Source: Desmodesmus armatus
Lineage: Eukaryota; Chlorophyta; Chlorophyceae; Sphaeropleales; Scenedesmaceae
Assembly (NCBI GenBank): GCA_007449985.2
Contig: VIIQ02000073.1
Location: 62,001-126,000 of the forward strand
Direction of reading: 5' to 3'
Length of the DNA: 64,000 bases
Shown here one piece after another: positions 9,947 to 22,700 of this stretch. Each line of letters opens with the position of its first letter. Position 1 is the first letter of the stretch. Position numbers and translations under genes: made by a program. The notes beneath the pieces are model-generated. The model was not told where the DNA came from, ran no database searches, and was given only the letters and a program-made list of their open reading frames with translations.

Positions 9947-12862
9947 ATGGCAGCTGCAAGCCCTGAGAAGGTTGCACAGCAGATCCAGCCTGATGTAGAG
10001 AAGCAGGTGAGCTGCTGCATTGGCGCACCTGCATCAAATGCACACTGAACATTGCTGCTTTGTTGAGGATGTTGGTGAACTGCTCAGGTCAACGTCAGCA
10101 GTGTACAGTTTGCCTGTCTGCATGCTCAGTAATCATACCGTATGTGCGCAAAACCTTGCTGCATCTTCCCCCTGCAACTGCAGGACAAGCAACCGGGTAT
10201 GGAGGTTGACATGGTGGGTGAGGCAATGCGCATTGGTACATGCACCCACTACGTAGTGGTGTACCACCCGCTGAATTGATTCATACCATTAAAGCCCTGG
10301 GCGACTCAACTCCACGACCCAGCTCAGAAGCAGTGTCTGATGCAGCCGAATGAAGGCCCAGCAGCCTTGCGCACTAATCGCATCCTTCACACCACCCAGT
10401 GCTGCTGCTGCTTTTTACCTGCAGGAGACCAAGCCCATCTTCATCAGGGAGAACTACAAGGGTGCTGACAAGCTGAAGGGCAAGGTGGCCATCATCACAG
10501 GTGGGTAGGGGCTGATGTGAGTTTGGAAACGCATGGGCATGCCCACTGCGCAGAGGGTGCTGCCGTGCATGCTGGAATGCATATGTTTAGCAGTGTGTAA
10601 TGCAAGCCACATGGAGCTGGCATGACCAAGGTCCTTGACAGCAAAGTCTGTGTTGCTGGCCGCCAGCACTGTGCTGCTTCTTGCTGTGCGGCAGCGAGTA
10701 ATGCAGGCCTGCAGGCAGTGCCTGCACGCCTGCATTGGCGTGCAGGCAGGCGTGGTTGGCAGCCAGGCTTCTGCTGCCAGGTGTGTTGTCAACAGGTCAG
10801 TGACCTGCACAGCCACTGCATATATCCCGTAGTAGGCTGCTGTAAATTGCAGTTGATCGATTATCTCTGCGTGTGTGTTGCAGGTGGTGACTCTGGCATT
10901 GGCCGTGCGGTTGCTGTTCACTTTGCGCGTGAGGGTGCTGACGTGGCGCTTGTGTACCTTGATGAGCACAAGGACGCTGAGGAGACGGTGGCACTGGTGG
11001 AGAAGGAGGGACGCAAGTGCATGAAGTTTGCTGGAGACGTGGGCAAGCCAGAGGTGGGGTGGTGCACTGTCAGCCTGGCAAGCAGTCATTGCTGGCAGCA
11101 TCACATGGTTGAGGTGCAATTTGTGCTGCGGCACAGATCATGCTGCTTTGATGTTTACTGTTAGGCTGGAAGTAGCTGACAGGAGGGTTCACGAGGTGTT
11201 GCGAGCCACCACCTTCGGGCATGCACAATATTCACAACCCTGGGGAGTCCTGCATCTTACCCCTCACCGTCAAGTCAGAGCTGCCCTCGTCATCTCCAGC
11301 ATCACACTTGTTTAATCCAAACAGCACCACATCCGGCCCATGTCCCTGGCTGCATTCATGCCCCATGCAGACTGCCAAGGACGTTGTTGCCAAGGTGGTT
11401 CAGGAGCTGGGCCGTGTGGATGTCCTTGTGAACAACGCCTCTCAGCAGCGCATGTCTGACGACCTGACAGACGTCACTCCCGAGGAGCTGGAAAAGACTT
11501 TTGCGACCAACATCTTCAGCTACTTCTACTTTGCTCAGGTGCGACTGGCATTATGCTTGGTGGTTCCGCTTGATGTAACCTGGCACTGGCGACACAGTGG
11601 CAACACCGATTCGTGTGTTAGCAGTGTCAGGGGTCTACATGCTATTGGCTGCTTGAAGTCACTTGCAAGCGTCAGCTGGCACAGCTGCTGCTGCTGCAAG
11701 GGTGCGGGAAGTCGCTTTCTGAGCGACGAGAAGCTTTTTGACGGTGTCATACATGGCCATGCATTTTCCTGCAGGCCGTGCTGCCCCACCTGAAGGAGGG
11801 CTCCAGCATCATCAACACTACCAGTGTCAATGCCTACAAGGGTAATGCTTCCCTCATCCCCTACAGCTCCACCAAGGGTGCAGAGGTGAGAGTGGGATGC
11901 TGTCAGCCCCGCCGTGGAAGACTGGGGACAGCAAGCTGGGATGGCCCTCCGAGTGACCCACCACGTGTGCATACGGCCATGTCACACTTGCATGATGTGA
12001 GTAGCAGTGTTGCGCACCCAGTGTGCGCCGAATCAGCCTGTCAGTGCTTGCAGCCCAACCAATGAGGACTCAAGTGTCTCAAGCATCTGGGATGCGTGCA
12101 GGTGTGCATTTGTGCGTGCTCACTCCTTCCTTGCTGTTGCTCTGCGCCGTGCAGCTTGCATTCACCCGCTCGCTGTCCAATCAGCTGGTGAGCAAGGGCA
12201 TCAGGGTCAACGCAGTGGCACCAGGACCCATCTGGACACCACTCATTGCTGCCACCATGGACAAGGTGAGGCCCCATTGCAGCCCTCTGCACACAGTCAC
12301 ACCTTGTGGTCGCAGCTTTGTGTATAGTGCTGCAAGTTGGCCTTGTTTGGATCAATTGCATGAAGTGCATTGCTTGCGTTCTTACATCCTTCCTGTATGT
12401 CAGTTGTTTCTGTCGTTCTCATGGGGACAGCACTTAGCCTGCGTCAGCTGGTGCTGAGTCAGCACCAGGCCTGGAAGGCCATCAGACAGCAGCCACATGC
12501 GGAGTAATTCCTTTTATGGGCCCCACAAAATGCAACCCGTCATGACCCATGGGCTTGCCATGCAGGCCCACTGTGTGGCTTGTTCATACAGCACAAAAGG
12601 TGCAGCACATCCACCACACTGCTCCCGGTGAGCAGCAACGCACACCACACAGTGCTGTCCTTACAATGTGCGCTGCACCCACTGCATTTGGCTGCTGCGT
12701 CTGCAGGAAACCATTGAGGGCTTCAAGGCTGGCTCACAGATGGGCCGTTGCGGCCAGCCCTGTGAGGTTGCCACCTGCTATGTGTTCCTGGCTTCTGAGG
12801 ACGCATCCTACATCAGCGGTCAGACACTGCACCCCAACGGCGGCACTGTTATCAATGGCTAA
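9947..12862 (+). CDS. Short-chain dehydrogenase/reductase, copy B (glucose/ribitol dehydrogenase-like)
   Basis: Eight exons of exactly the same lengths as copy A: 9947-10006, 10184-10213, 10425-10500, 10884-11053, 11371-11538, 11775-11885, 12155-12265 and 12707-12862. They give 293 residues. The cofactor motif TGGDSGIG, NNAS, Ser185, Tyr198 and Lys202 are all intact, so the enzyme should be active. Differences from copy A lie only in the last three exons: Ile/Val, Met/Asn and Gly/Ala near the active-site loop, Val/Ala in the LIxATMDK segment, and Leu/Phe, Ser/Ala, Thr/Ser and Pro/Cys in exon 8. Exons 1-5 encode identical protein, while most intron sequence is unalignable by eye. That pattern fits an older duplication with purifying selection or exon-directed gene conversion. 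A TGTAA polyadenylation-like signal follows at 13089. Confidence 0.92.
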
Positions 12863-13784
12863 GTGATTGCTACACAGCTGCAGGAGTTGCCATCTCCAGT
12901 GGATGTTGGAAGTTGAGTTGTTGTGTGGGGTGGCAGATGGCGGTGCATCTCATTGTGTGCCTCTGCAGTGCATGGGCAGTTTTACATGTGTTGCTCTGCT
13001 GGAACAGGCAGGGCAGCTGTTGGGTGCAGCTAAGAATGCGGTACTGGCTTGTAAGCTGTGTCCCTGTCTCCAATCAGTACTGGGTACATGTAAGGACATG
13101 GGCCCCACCATGAGCAAGTGTGCAACTATTCAGTAGTATTGGAATGATAAAGTGACCGCAACAGCACTCAAGATAACTGACAGTATTGGCACCTGCTTCC
13201 CCCGCCTTCTTTGATGTTCCTGCAATCCTGCAACTCAGCGCGGCGCGCCACTGCAACATTGGTATCCATTACAGCCCATGGCCAAATCGTTCAGCTCACA
13301 TTATCACAAGGGTTGCCACCCAATGGCTTTTGATGCATGTACATCGCATCAGGCAACAGCCACTGTATAGGTAGTGTACACTACTTCATTCTACACGAAG
13401 TGTGAATCCTGGTTCCTACTATATTTGTAGCAGCCTGTGCCAAGGGCCGCCATGTCATCTTGGGCCTGGTGCGCCAGGCTGGCAGGCAACCATAGCTTTG
13501 CTAAGCTGGAGCGGGCGTGATCACAGTGACAGGAGCAAACAGTGAAGTGAAACCTCACACAAGCACAGATATCGTGGTTGGGAGAACTTTAAACGATCAA
13601 CACGTCTGTCAACTTTCGAAACTTGCCTGTTGAACAACAAGCTGCAAGGCGGGCTGCAACCGTGTGTTTCATGCCCCAGACGACAAACCGATTAGTTTAC
13701 CACCGTGCACGAGCGCGCATGGGTGGTTACTACCCACTCAAACAGTAGCACCTGCAGCAACAGCAGAGGTTGCAACAGCGTAGC
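12863..13784. other. Intergenic region between dehydrogenase B and SHPRH gene
   Basis: No gene is seen. It contains the 3' end of dehydrogenase B with a TGTAA signal at 13089-13093, the algal polyadenylation motif, and a short palindrome GTAGTGTACACTAC near 13372. The 5' region of the SHPRH-type gene makes up the rest. Confidence 0.55.
13089..13093 (+). terminator. TGTAA polyadenylation-like signal after dehydrogenase B
   Basis: TGTAA is the usual polyadenylation signal in chlorophyte algae. This one lies about 230 nt after the stop codon of dehydrogenase B. The match is only five bases, so transcript ends would be needed to confirm it. Confidence 0.4.
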
Positions 13785-16700
13785 ATGCGGCAGAAGCAAT
13801 CCGCCCCAAAGCGCAGACAGCAAGTTCATTACACAGACGACGAGGCAGCACATGCATCCCAAGACTCAGACCATGATGCTGGCCAGGAGCAGCGGCAACA
13901 ACAGCACACACTGGCTGGGGCGCCTCAGCCATTGCAGGACACCCAAGATTACAGATATACGGCTACTTCAGAGGTCACAGTATCCACAGCAATCGGTGTT
14001 ACGCCTGTGGGGGCCATAGCAGAGTTTGTGTGTGCGACAAAGGCAGCTGGCACACCTCCAGCAGATGCAGCACCACTTGCTGTGCGGGTGCAGCTGTTCA
14101 CGAAGGGCTGTGGTCGCTGGCAGCCACCCCCATGCCCTGTGTTGCTGTTCTCGTGGAGGTGCCCGGGCGAGGACGAGTTTGGGCCCATGCATGAGGTGGG
14201 TGCCAAGGCAAGGGTTGCTGCAAGCATACATGGCTAGCAGGGTGCTGAGGGTCAGGAGGCAGCTGAAGTGACAAGCTCACGAGCAGCAGTCTCGGCTGCC
14301 TTGACACATGAAGCGTGATGTCGCAGACACATCAGCTTGCAACATCCACACGTGCTGGAGACCCACCAGATGTCGTCCAGCCAGCAGCACCAACAAGCAC
14401 CGCAGCCAATACATCACTCCTGTTTGTGGAGTGGATGCCGGCACACTGTGAAGGTCTGCTAAGGTGTGTAACTGTGTGGTTGTGCTGTACCATCCTGCAG
14501 GTGTGCTGTGAGGTCACACAAAACCCCGACAGCGTCCTGGCACTGCTGCAGCAAGGATATCTGTCGGTCAGTATACAGCAGCTGCCTCGCACCAGCACCA
14601 CCAGCAACAGCAGTCAGGGTCAACAGGGCCCAAAGCAGCAGCAGCACCCGCAGCTGCCTCAGCTCCTGCAGCCAGTGCAGTATGCAACCCTCACAGCCAA
14701 CAGTGAGTATGTAGCTGCCTTCGAGTGTGACGTGCTCATGGCCCCAGAGCACCCAGCCGTGCAGGCAGGGTTGGAGCGCTGCTGCGCACTTGCAGCAGCA
14801 GCGGCCAGGGCTGCAGGTGGCGCAACTGCCAGCCTGGCCCAGCAGTCTCATGCTTTGCTTGAGGCTCTGGCACCTCGCCTGCCAGCACAGCATGTGTCAC
14901 TCATGGCTGCTGCAGCAGCACCTGAGCTGCTGCAGCCACAGCACAGGCTGGCCCAACAGCAACAGCCGCAGGAACAGGATGGTGCAGGAGGCGAACATGG
15001 CATGGCCGGCCCGACAACAACAGCAGCAGAGGGGGATGCAGCCCCGGCAAAGGCAGCAGCGGCTTTGACCCTGTGGCGCCTGCAGCTGTGTGTTACAGAA
15101 CCAGCTGTGCATGCACTCGGTACGCACAACAGCCAGCCAGACGGCCAGCAGGATGAGGCTCGCCACCAGCAGCAGCAGCAGCAGGAGCATGTGGACCTTC
15201 ACAGTGCATTCAGTTGGTTGGTCCCTCACTGGTCCTGCAGTGATGCAGGCGGTCAGCACAGCAGGGAGTTTGATGCTGCACAGGTAGGGAAGTGTGGATG
15301 AAGGGCCCCATGATGCTTGATGCAGCAGCCGCGCAGATCATCTGCTTGTATGCGTCAACCCTCAGCAGCAGCTGTCTCTTCCACAGCTACCCACCATCAC
15401 TCTATCAGCAGCCAGCAGCCTGCAGGCCCGCGCAAGGCATATGCGACTTGTGCTGTTGCAACAGCAGCAGTGGAGACACGCAGGGAGGAGCAGCGGGCAG
15501 TAGCCACCCAGGGCAGGTGTGCCATCCCCTGCTCACCTCTGCCTGCACCCTCCTCACCCCGCCCTGGTGTCCGCAGGTGTATCGCGTAACAAAGCCATCT
15601 GGGCTGGAGGCTCAATTGGAGGGCACTCCTGCAGGCCTTGTGCCAGAGCTACGACCCTACCAGCGCAGGGCAGTTGCTTGGATGCTGGGGCTAGAGCATG
15701 GGCAGCATGCATCAGCTGCAGCAGCGACGGCACCAGTGCCAGCAGCTGGTACGGCTGCCGGCCAGTTGATGAGTCACAGCTACAGCAGCAGCGTGCAGCA
15801 GTTGTTGGCGGGGCTGGTGCAGCCTTACTCGGAGTGGCTGAGTGTGCTGCTGCTGCAGCCGGGAGTGTGTGCAGGGGGCAGCAGCAGTGGTGCAGCTGGT
15901 GGTGGGGGTGGTGCGGGCCTGGGGTTGTGTCAGCTGTTCCTGCATCCTGTGCTGGGGCAGCTGTCGGCAGAGGCCCCACAAGCAACCCCTGTGGTGCCTG
16001 GAGGTAAGGGCAAGCTAGAGTGGTTTTAATGCTATGTTGTGCTGACGTCAGACCCTGTGTTTTGCCATACTGGTATTTTTTTCTGCTTTTCAGCTAGGCT
16101 GCGTATTGAAGTTGCCGGTGCTGGCAGGAGTGGCACTCTCAGCCTCATGCTCATAATTCTATAGTTTGAATGTGTCTGTTGTTCAGGCTTGCACCCTTGC
16201 AGAGCGTTTGTGGTGTGCTGACTGCTTGTGTGCTGCTGTTGCTGTGTGGTTGTGTCTTGCAGGTGTGCTGGCGGATGAAATGGTGGGTTTTGGTGTAAGG
16301 TGCCTCGGTGTCAGCAGACTCTGAGCCGCGGTCTGCCACACATGCTGCCACACATGCTGCCACACATGCTGCCGCCATGTCAACAAACATATGAATGGAT
16401 GCAGCTTGCGTCTTGCTAGTGCCAAATCGATTTAGAGCAGCCCTGAGGATGCTTGGCGTGTTCGTGTGATTGCAGGGCCTAGGCAAGACTGTTGAGCTGC
16501 TGTCACTCATCATGTCACACAGGTGGGTGCAACTGCTTGACACCGTAGTCTTGATTATGTACTGCTGGCTATGACTCGGTGATGGGGTCAACGGCCATGG
16601 GGGCAGGAGTGAGAGGTTTGGCGCTCAAGCAAGTGTTGAACGGCACAACTGTCGAGGGCACAACAGCAAGCAAACTAGTAGGTTCAGCTCACTGCAGCCC

Positions 16701-19700
16701 ATATGGACTCGACGCGTCCTGATTGTGCCTCTGCTCTGCTTGCTCATACTTTGTGTTGATGGCGCCACGCAGGTTCACACCCAGCAGTCAGCAGCAGCAG
16801 CCGCCACACACAGGTCAGCTCCTGTCAGCAAACCAACCTGAGCCGCAACTGTCCAGGTGCAGCAGCAGCGGCGGCGGTGCCATGGGGAATGGCAAGTGCT
16901 GCTCACGCTGCGGTGAGAGCTTCAGTGTGCGTCACACAAAGGAAGGTCGCATTGCTCAGGAGACCCGCAGCAGCAGCTATGACTCCTCAGATGACGATGT
17001 GCTGGCAGCTGACCGAGAGGATGACACAGACTATATCCCGCGGGGTGGCAAGAAGAGGGGTGCGAAGCAGCAGGGCGGGCGCAGCAAGCGCAGCGCACAT
17101 CAGCTACCGCCGCTGCCACCATCTGGGTCTGGTCACCATGGGACCAAACGGCAGCGGGTAGCTTCAAAGAGGGTGCAGGAAGATCCCCATCAGGAGCAGC
17201 AGCAGCAGGAGCAGGCTTGGGGTGTTGCCGGAGGGGCATCAGGCTGCGATGCTGCTGCTGCAGGTGGCAGCAGTGGTGGTGCGCTGCTGTGCAGCTTGTG
17301 CATGCGTGAGGTGGCCCTGCAGGAAGTTGAGCAGGACTGTGGGACCACTCTCATCGTGGTGCCAGCCAACATCCTGGTGCAGGTGGGTGGGTGCAACTGA
17401 AGACCTTGCCTGGACAGCAGCTAGGATACTGCCGGAGCATCTGCCTGTCTCCAGTTGGGCAGGCTGTGTGTGGGGAAAGTTCGGAGTGAGGGTAAGGTCA
17501 TGCAGGACAAGGCTGAAATATATGCTGTGTCAGACGCCGGCACGATGCCCCTGTTGACAAACGTCCTCTCACGAGTCAGCTATGCTGTGGCATGTTGTGC
17601 TGTGCTGTGCTGCAGTGGGTGGATGAGCTGCAGCGGCACACCAAGCCCGGCAGTCTTTCCATCAAGGTGTACTCAGGCCAGCCCCAGGCCACCACGCAGT
17701 CAGCAACCAAGGGCAGCAGCCGCAGCAGGAGCAGCAGCCCAGCTAGCAGCAGTGGCGTCCGTGGTGCAGCGGCAGCTACAGCAGCAGGTGGCAGGGCTGC
17801 TGCTAGCAATGAGGTTGTGACTGCAGCACAGTTGGCTGCGGCAGACATTGTGCTGACCACATATGATATCATCCGGAGGGAGGTTGCGTTGCAGCCGCAG
17901 ACAGAGGGAGCACCTGAGCGCAACCTCAGGCACCGCAAGCGGTAAGTTGGGTGCTTCACAGTAAAATTGTGTGCTTCAGTGAAGCGACACATCCAACGGG
18001 TGCTGTTGCGCTTTTGGCACACCGGCGGTTAGTGGGGCTGGCTGCTGATGCTGATGGGGCTGATGTCGGCAGCTTTCAGCAGCTCCTGCACCTGAGCGCA
18101 ACGTCAGGCACTGCAAGCGGTGGGTGGTGCATGTGACTCACTGTCGGCTGGCTGGGCTTGAAGCCTGCACGGCTGTTTGTTAGCAGCAGCCTGACAGCTC
18201 CTGTTGGATGCTTCTGCTGTAGCACCTGGCAATGGGGCTTGGCGTTCGACCAGTTCTGCATTGATACACCGTGGTAAACAGACTTATGCCCCAGCTGACA
18301 ATGCACAAGCTCCCCAGCTGACGATGCACAAGCTCTCGTACAGTCTGTGAGGCAGCTTCTTTTCTATCCGACAGGTAGATTCAGAGCTTTTGTTCTTGCT
18401 GGTAGTGCTGCATGCTGGTCCGTACTGGTGCTGGTGCTACTGCTGATGCTGGTGCTACTGCTGGTGCTGTAGGTATGCTGTGGTGCCCACCCCATTGAGC
18501 CGGTGACCTTCTGGCGGTTGGTGCTGGACGAGGCTCAACTGGCTGGAGGCACCAGCAAAGCGGCTGAGATGGCACAGCACATACGTACACGACACAGATG
18601 GGCAATCACTGGTGAGCACATGGATGTTGCTATGGGGCATTGCCTTCCTGCACCAGGCATAAGTGCATCAAGAGGTGCATGCACTAGGCGGGCAACCCCC
18701 TTCACGCGTGAAGGGTAAACCTTTGACGCCGTACTGAGAAGCCCTTCACGTTCCGCACGTGAAGGGGGCGGGCCAGCGTGAAGGGGGGGCCCTTAGCGAC
18801 AGGCACGTGAAGGGCTTCGCGATGTCGTCGTGAAGGGGTTAGCGAATGTAAACGAAGGGTTTCGCGTTGAAGGGCTTTGTTTGATCATTTGCTTAAAAAG
18901 CGGGCTGTACACCGTCGGCACAGCGTTTTCAACGGCTCATTGACACTAGTTTTGTCCATTGGTCAGCTTTCAGCTCATTGCAACAGCGTCCTGCCTCACC
19001 CCACTCATCAGCCATGACAGCACAAGCATTGCTTGGTGCTCTGACCACAACACACAAATGACAGTTGTCAATGGATCCACAGCTCAAACAAGAAAAGGTA
19101 CAGTGTGATGGTCTGCTGCCTCTTTGGATGCAGCAGCATGTCGCCACTGAGTGATGCATCAAACCACCTGACCACACTCTTCTGTCCCATCTGCCATGCA
19201 TATAAACTGCTGCACCTATGGCTGAGACTGGCAGTCACAACAGGCCATGCATCACTCAATGTGCTGGCACCACAGATTCAGTCATGTAAGTCCTGATGAG
19301 CATGCCAGCCAGCATGTCCATGGAAGCTGTCCTTACTTCCAACCAGCCGGCACAGTAATGAGCGCAACCATAAAGCTGCATGCTAATCAAAAATTGATCA
19401 GACTCAAAGCAGCTGGCCTGAGCGGTGACAACGTCATTGACGTGGGCTCATTGTGCGCGTATCTGCAAGCAAAATATGGTGGCAGACCTTGCAAGGGTCA
19501 AGCCTGTCACTGGGCAACATGTGGATGGAGTCACTGCTCATCAGCTTGTAGCCTCCCAGCTTGCTGAAGCCTGGACGTGTCGGCACTACTTGCGCTGATT
19601 GGGTCCTGTTCTCAAGCAGCTTGCCCGGCCTCCTACGGGACGACTCGTCCTGTCATGTGACACCACAGCAAACAGAAGCTGTATGTGATGCGTGTACAGG

Positions 19701-22700
19701 ACTGGTCCTGACAAGGTGAACTGAATGTCAGCCGTGTCTGTCACTGCTCAAGATGATCTGCTCATTGGAGGGACACGGTACTGGCTGCACCTGGCTGGTC
19801 AGCATCTTCTGCTTAGAATGACTGTCAGCCTTTCTCAACTAAGTGCTGGCCGTGCACACTGCTTGACATGCAGCCATGGCCTCAACATCATAGCTTTCTG
19901 CCCACCTTGATGCTGCTGCCCTTGTCAGGCCTCTGATACTGCCAGAGGCACGAAGGGCCACAGGCTTGATCTGAAATTCCCTGTGCCTAATGTCTTGGCC
20001 AACAGGCCTTGGAGTGACCGCCAAACCCTGCACAAGAGGGGGGGGGGCGTGCAGTACATATGTTGTTTGTGTGTAGAGCTACTGCCTGTAAATTGGTGTG
20101 ACTTGCTGCCGCGGCCACTTCTGCCAGAGGACTAATTTGCTTTGGACCCCTGAGGTATGCAGTAACCACTTAGGCTGCCAGGTATCCATACTAACAGCGA
20201 CACGTACGTTGTGGCCCACCATGCTGCTGCTGCATCTGCCTGGGTGTACAGCCTTGTTTTGGGTATGGCATGCCTTGCTCACATCATTGAAGTGAGAGGC
20301 AATCTTGACGCCCACCCTGTAGGCTTGAATGGGCCAGAGCAGTTCTGCATGCGCAAGCACAACACAGGGCAAGTCTGAGCGTGAATTGACTGTGCCTTGG
20401 TCTGCGTCTGGCAGACAGCACAACAAAATACAGCTGCGGTTAAATGTGTCAGCTTGTTGGGAGTTTCATTTTGGCATTCTTCACATCGCTAGTCTCTGCA
20501 GGGTGCTGCTTCAGCTGGTGCTCCCAATCCAGTATGCAACAAATAAGGCTGCTGATGTCAATGAGGCCACTTCTGCTGCCACCTCACCGGTTGCACGCCT
20601 GATGAGATGGTTGTCACTGATGGTCATCACGCTGTCCATCACGTTGGACTTTCAGGCTCAAGCTGTTCAGTCCTCGCTTGGTGCTCAACTCAGAAACATT
20701 TTTCAGTTGGGCAGCAACATCTGCTGGGTCTTCTGCTGGCACCGTCTGCTGTCTCCATGGGATGATCGGGATGGCAACAATGCATCCTTGGCTCTTTGCA
20801 CACCAGCGAGCACTGCAGAACGGCAGCTGCCCGCTTTTGTTGTGCTATGTGCACATGTGCTGCTGTTGAGCAGAGATCGGCTTGCAGAGGCGGAAGAGGT
20901 CGTGTGAATGCTGTGATAGAGAATCATAAGTACCAGGAAGCTTTATCGTTGTGCGTGCGTGTCCTGAAGGGCCTACACACGTCTGATTGCTTTGATGTTG
21001 TTGCCCTGCTGCTTCGCAATAGTGACTGACTGCATCACTGTCACAAGATATGTGAAGAATAGTACTTTAAAACGTAAAGGAAAGTATTGCAGCCCGATCT
21101 GTACTTGTCATGCAGCCATACACCGCAATGACAAGTGAACCGCGCCATGTGGTTGACTGATGTTGCAAAAGGCTTTCATGCCTCGTGCAGCTGGTCAATG
21201 TCGCCTAAGAAGCTTTCCAATTGACTTTGGCAGCTTCCTCTGGGCCGCAGATAGGACAGGAAAGTCTTTAAAGCCATTGTTGACAGGTGCTTGACAAAAA
21301 CACCCCTGTGAATGGACACATATGCCGTGTGACACTTATCTAGGAACAGCTTTGGATCACATCGCCCTATAATAGGCTCTGGAGCAATCCACAGCCATCA
21401 CAGAGGCTCCTAGGGCTCAACATTGAGGGTGAAGGGGGAGGCTTCACGCCAAGGGTGACCCCCTTCACAGGTGAAGGGTGTGGGGTGTGAAGGGGGCTGA
21501 CCCCTTCACACCCCCCTTCACCACCCCCTTCAAGGCTGTGTGGCCACAGTGTGAAGGGTGGGGGCTTAGTGGTGAAGGGGGGTTGCCCGCCTAGTGATGT
21601 CCCAGCACCGAACCTGGAAGGAGTCTGCAGACCAACCCTCTGCAGGTTCCTTTAGGTCCGGTTCTGGGACATGCACCTCGTGATGCACCTATGCCTTGAT
21701 GCACCAGCTATGACATTTCTGCTGCGCATGTATGCGGGCCATGTTGGCTGCCAGGGCTGGCAGGCCTGCCCCTAGAGGGCAGAGAGGGCAATCGCACGCA
21801 GCACAGCAGCAACTGCAGGCGGGCATGGTTTTGCAGGGTGTGTGTCGTGCATTCCCAGCCATGTCGCCCTGATGTAACCCTATTGCTTTATGCACCTTGA
21901 GCCGTGATGCAGTGCTGGTGGCTGCTCTGGTGGTATCCTGCACTGGCAGTATGTTGTCTTGCTGGCAGCAAGGGTAGCTTAAATGATGGTGTTGGTGCTG
22001 CCTGGTTGTTTGTCCTGCAGGCACCCCCATCTCTCATGGCGGGCGTGCTGACCTACTGGGTCTGCTGAAGTTCCTGCAGGTCCCACACATCCCAAAAGGT
22101 GAGCCACGTCAAAGCAAGGCAGTTGTTTGGGCGAATTCTTAGGTGCAAGAGTGCTGTGGCAGCCTGATCAGTGAAAGTACATTGGGTGACAACCCGGCTG
22201 TCCTGCCTTTTGATGGCCACCTGGCCAGTCGAACAGGTTGGTATGCACGGCTGCTCGATGGCGCTGTAGTGCTTGCACCCGGTGTGTAGACTACATGCAA
22301 GTGGTGCACGCACAGCATCATGTATGTCTGCAGGTGTCCAGCGCTCCAGGTGTCCTTACCAAACCCGCATGGTGTGGATTGACCCATGTTTGACCCATCG
22401 CTGCTTGTATCTGATGCTTGGCTGCCAGGTGTCGGTGGTCTGCTGCGGCTGCTGTGCCCCGTCACTGGTGGCCTCATGTGGCGCACTGCCAAGGCGGACG
22501 TGGCTGTTGAGATGGGCATGCCCCCTCAGCACCACCACACCACAGTGCTGCGGCTGTCGGCCATTGAAAGGCACTGGTACAACAGGTGGGTGAGGCCAGT
22601 GGCAATAGCTGCAGGGGGAGGTGCTGCGGGGCTTTCCTAGCATCTGGGAAGGGGGGGAAAGGATGGCAACAGCTTGTGGCTGCACGGACGGTGTTAGTTT

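Noticed and set aside
15292..15576. Open frame between SHPRH exons 2 and 3
   Set aside because: It is open by chance in GC-rich sequence; direct joining of exon 2 to 15577 is in phase and gives the family's usual FDxAxxYxxxKPS segment.
19247..20907. Open frames inside the CACTA element as a transposase
   Set aside because: None shows transposase motifs, and they are broken and short; the element is treated as non-autonomous.
18682..21596. An LTR retrotransposon in the SHPRH intron
   Set aside because: The ends are inverted, begin CACTA and have a 3-bp target duplication, which fits a CACTA DNA transposon, not an LTR element.
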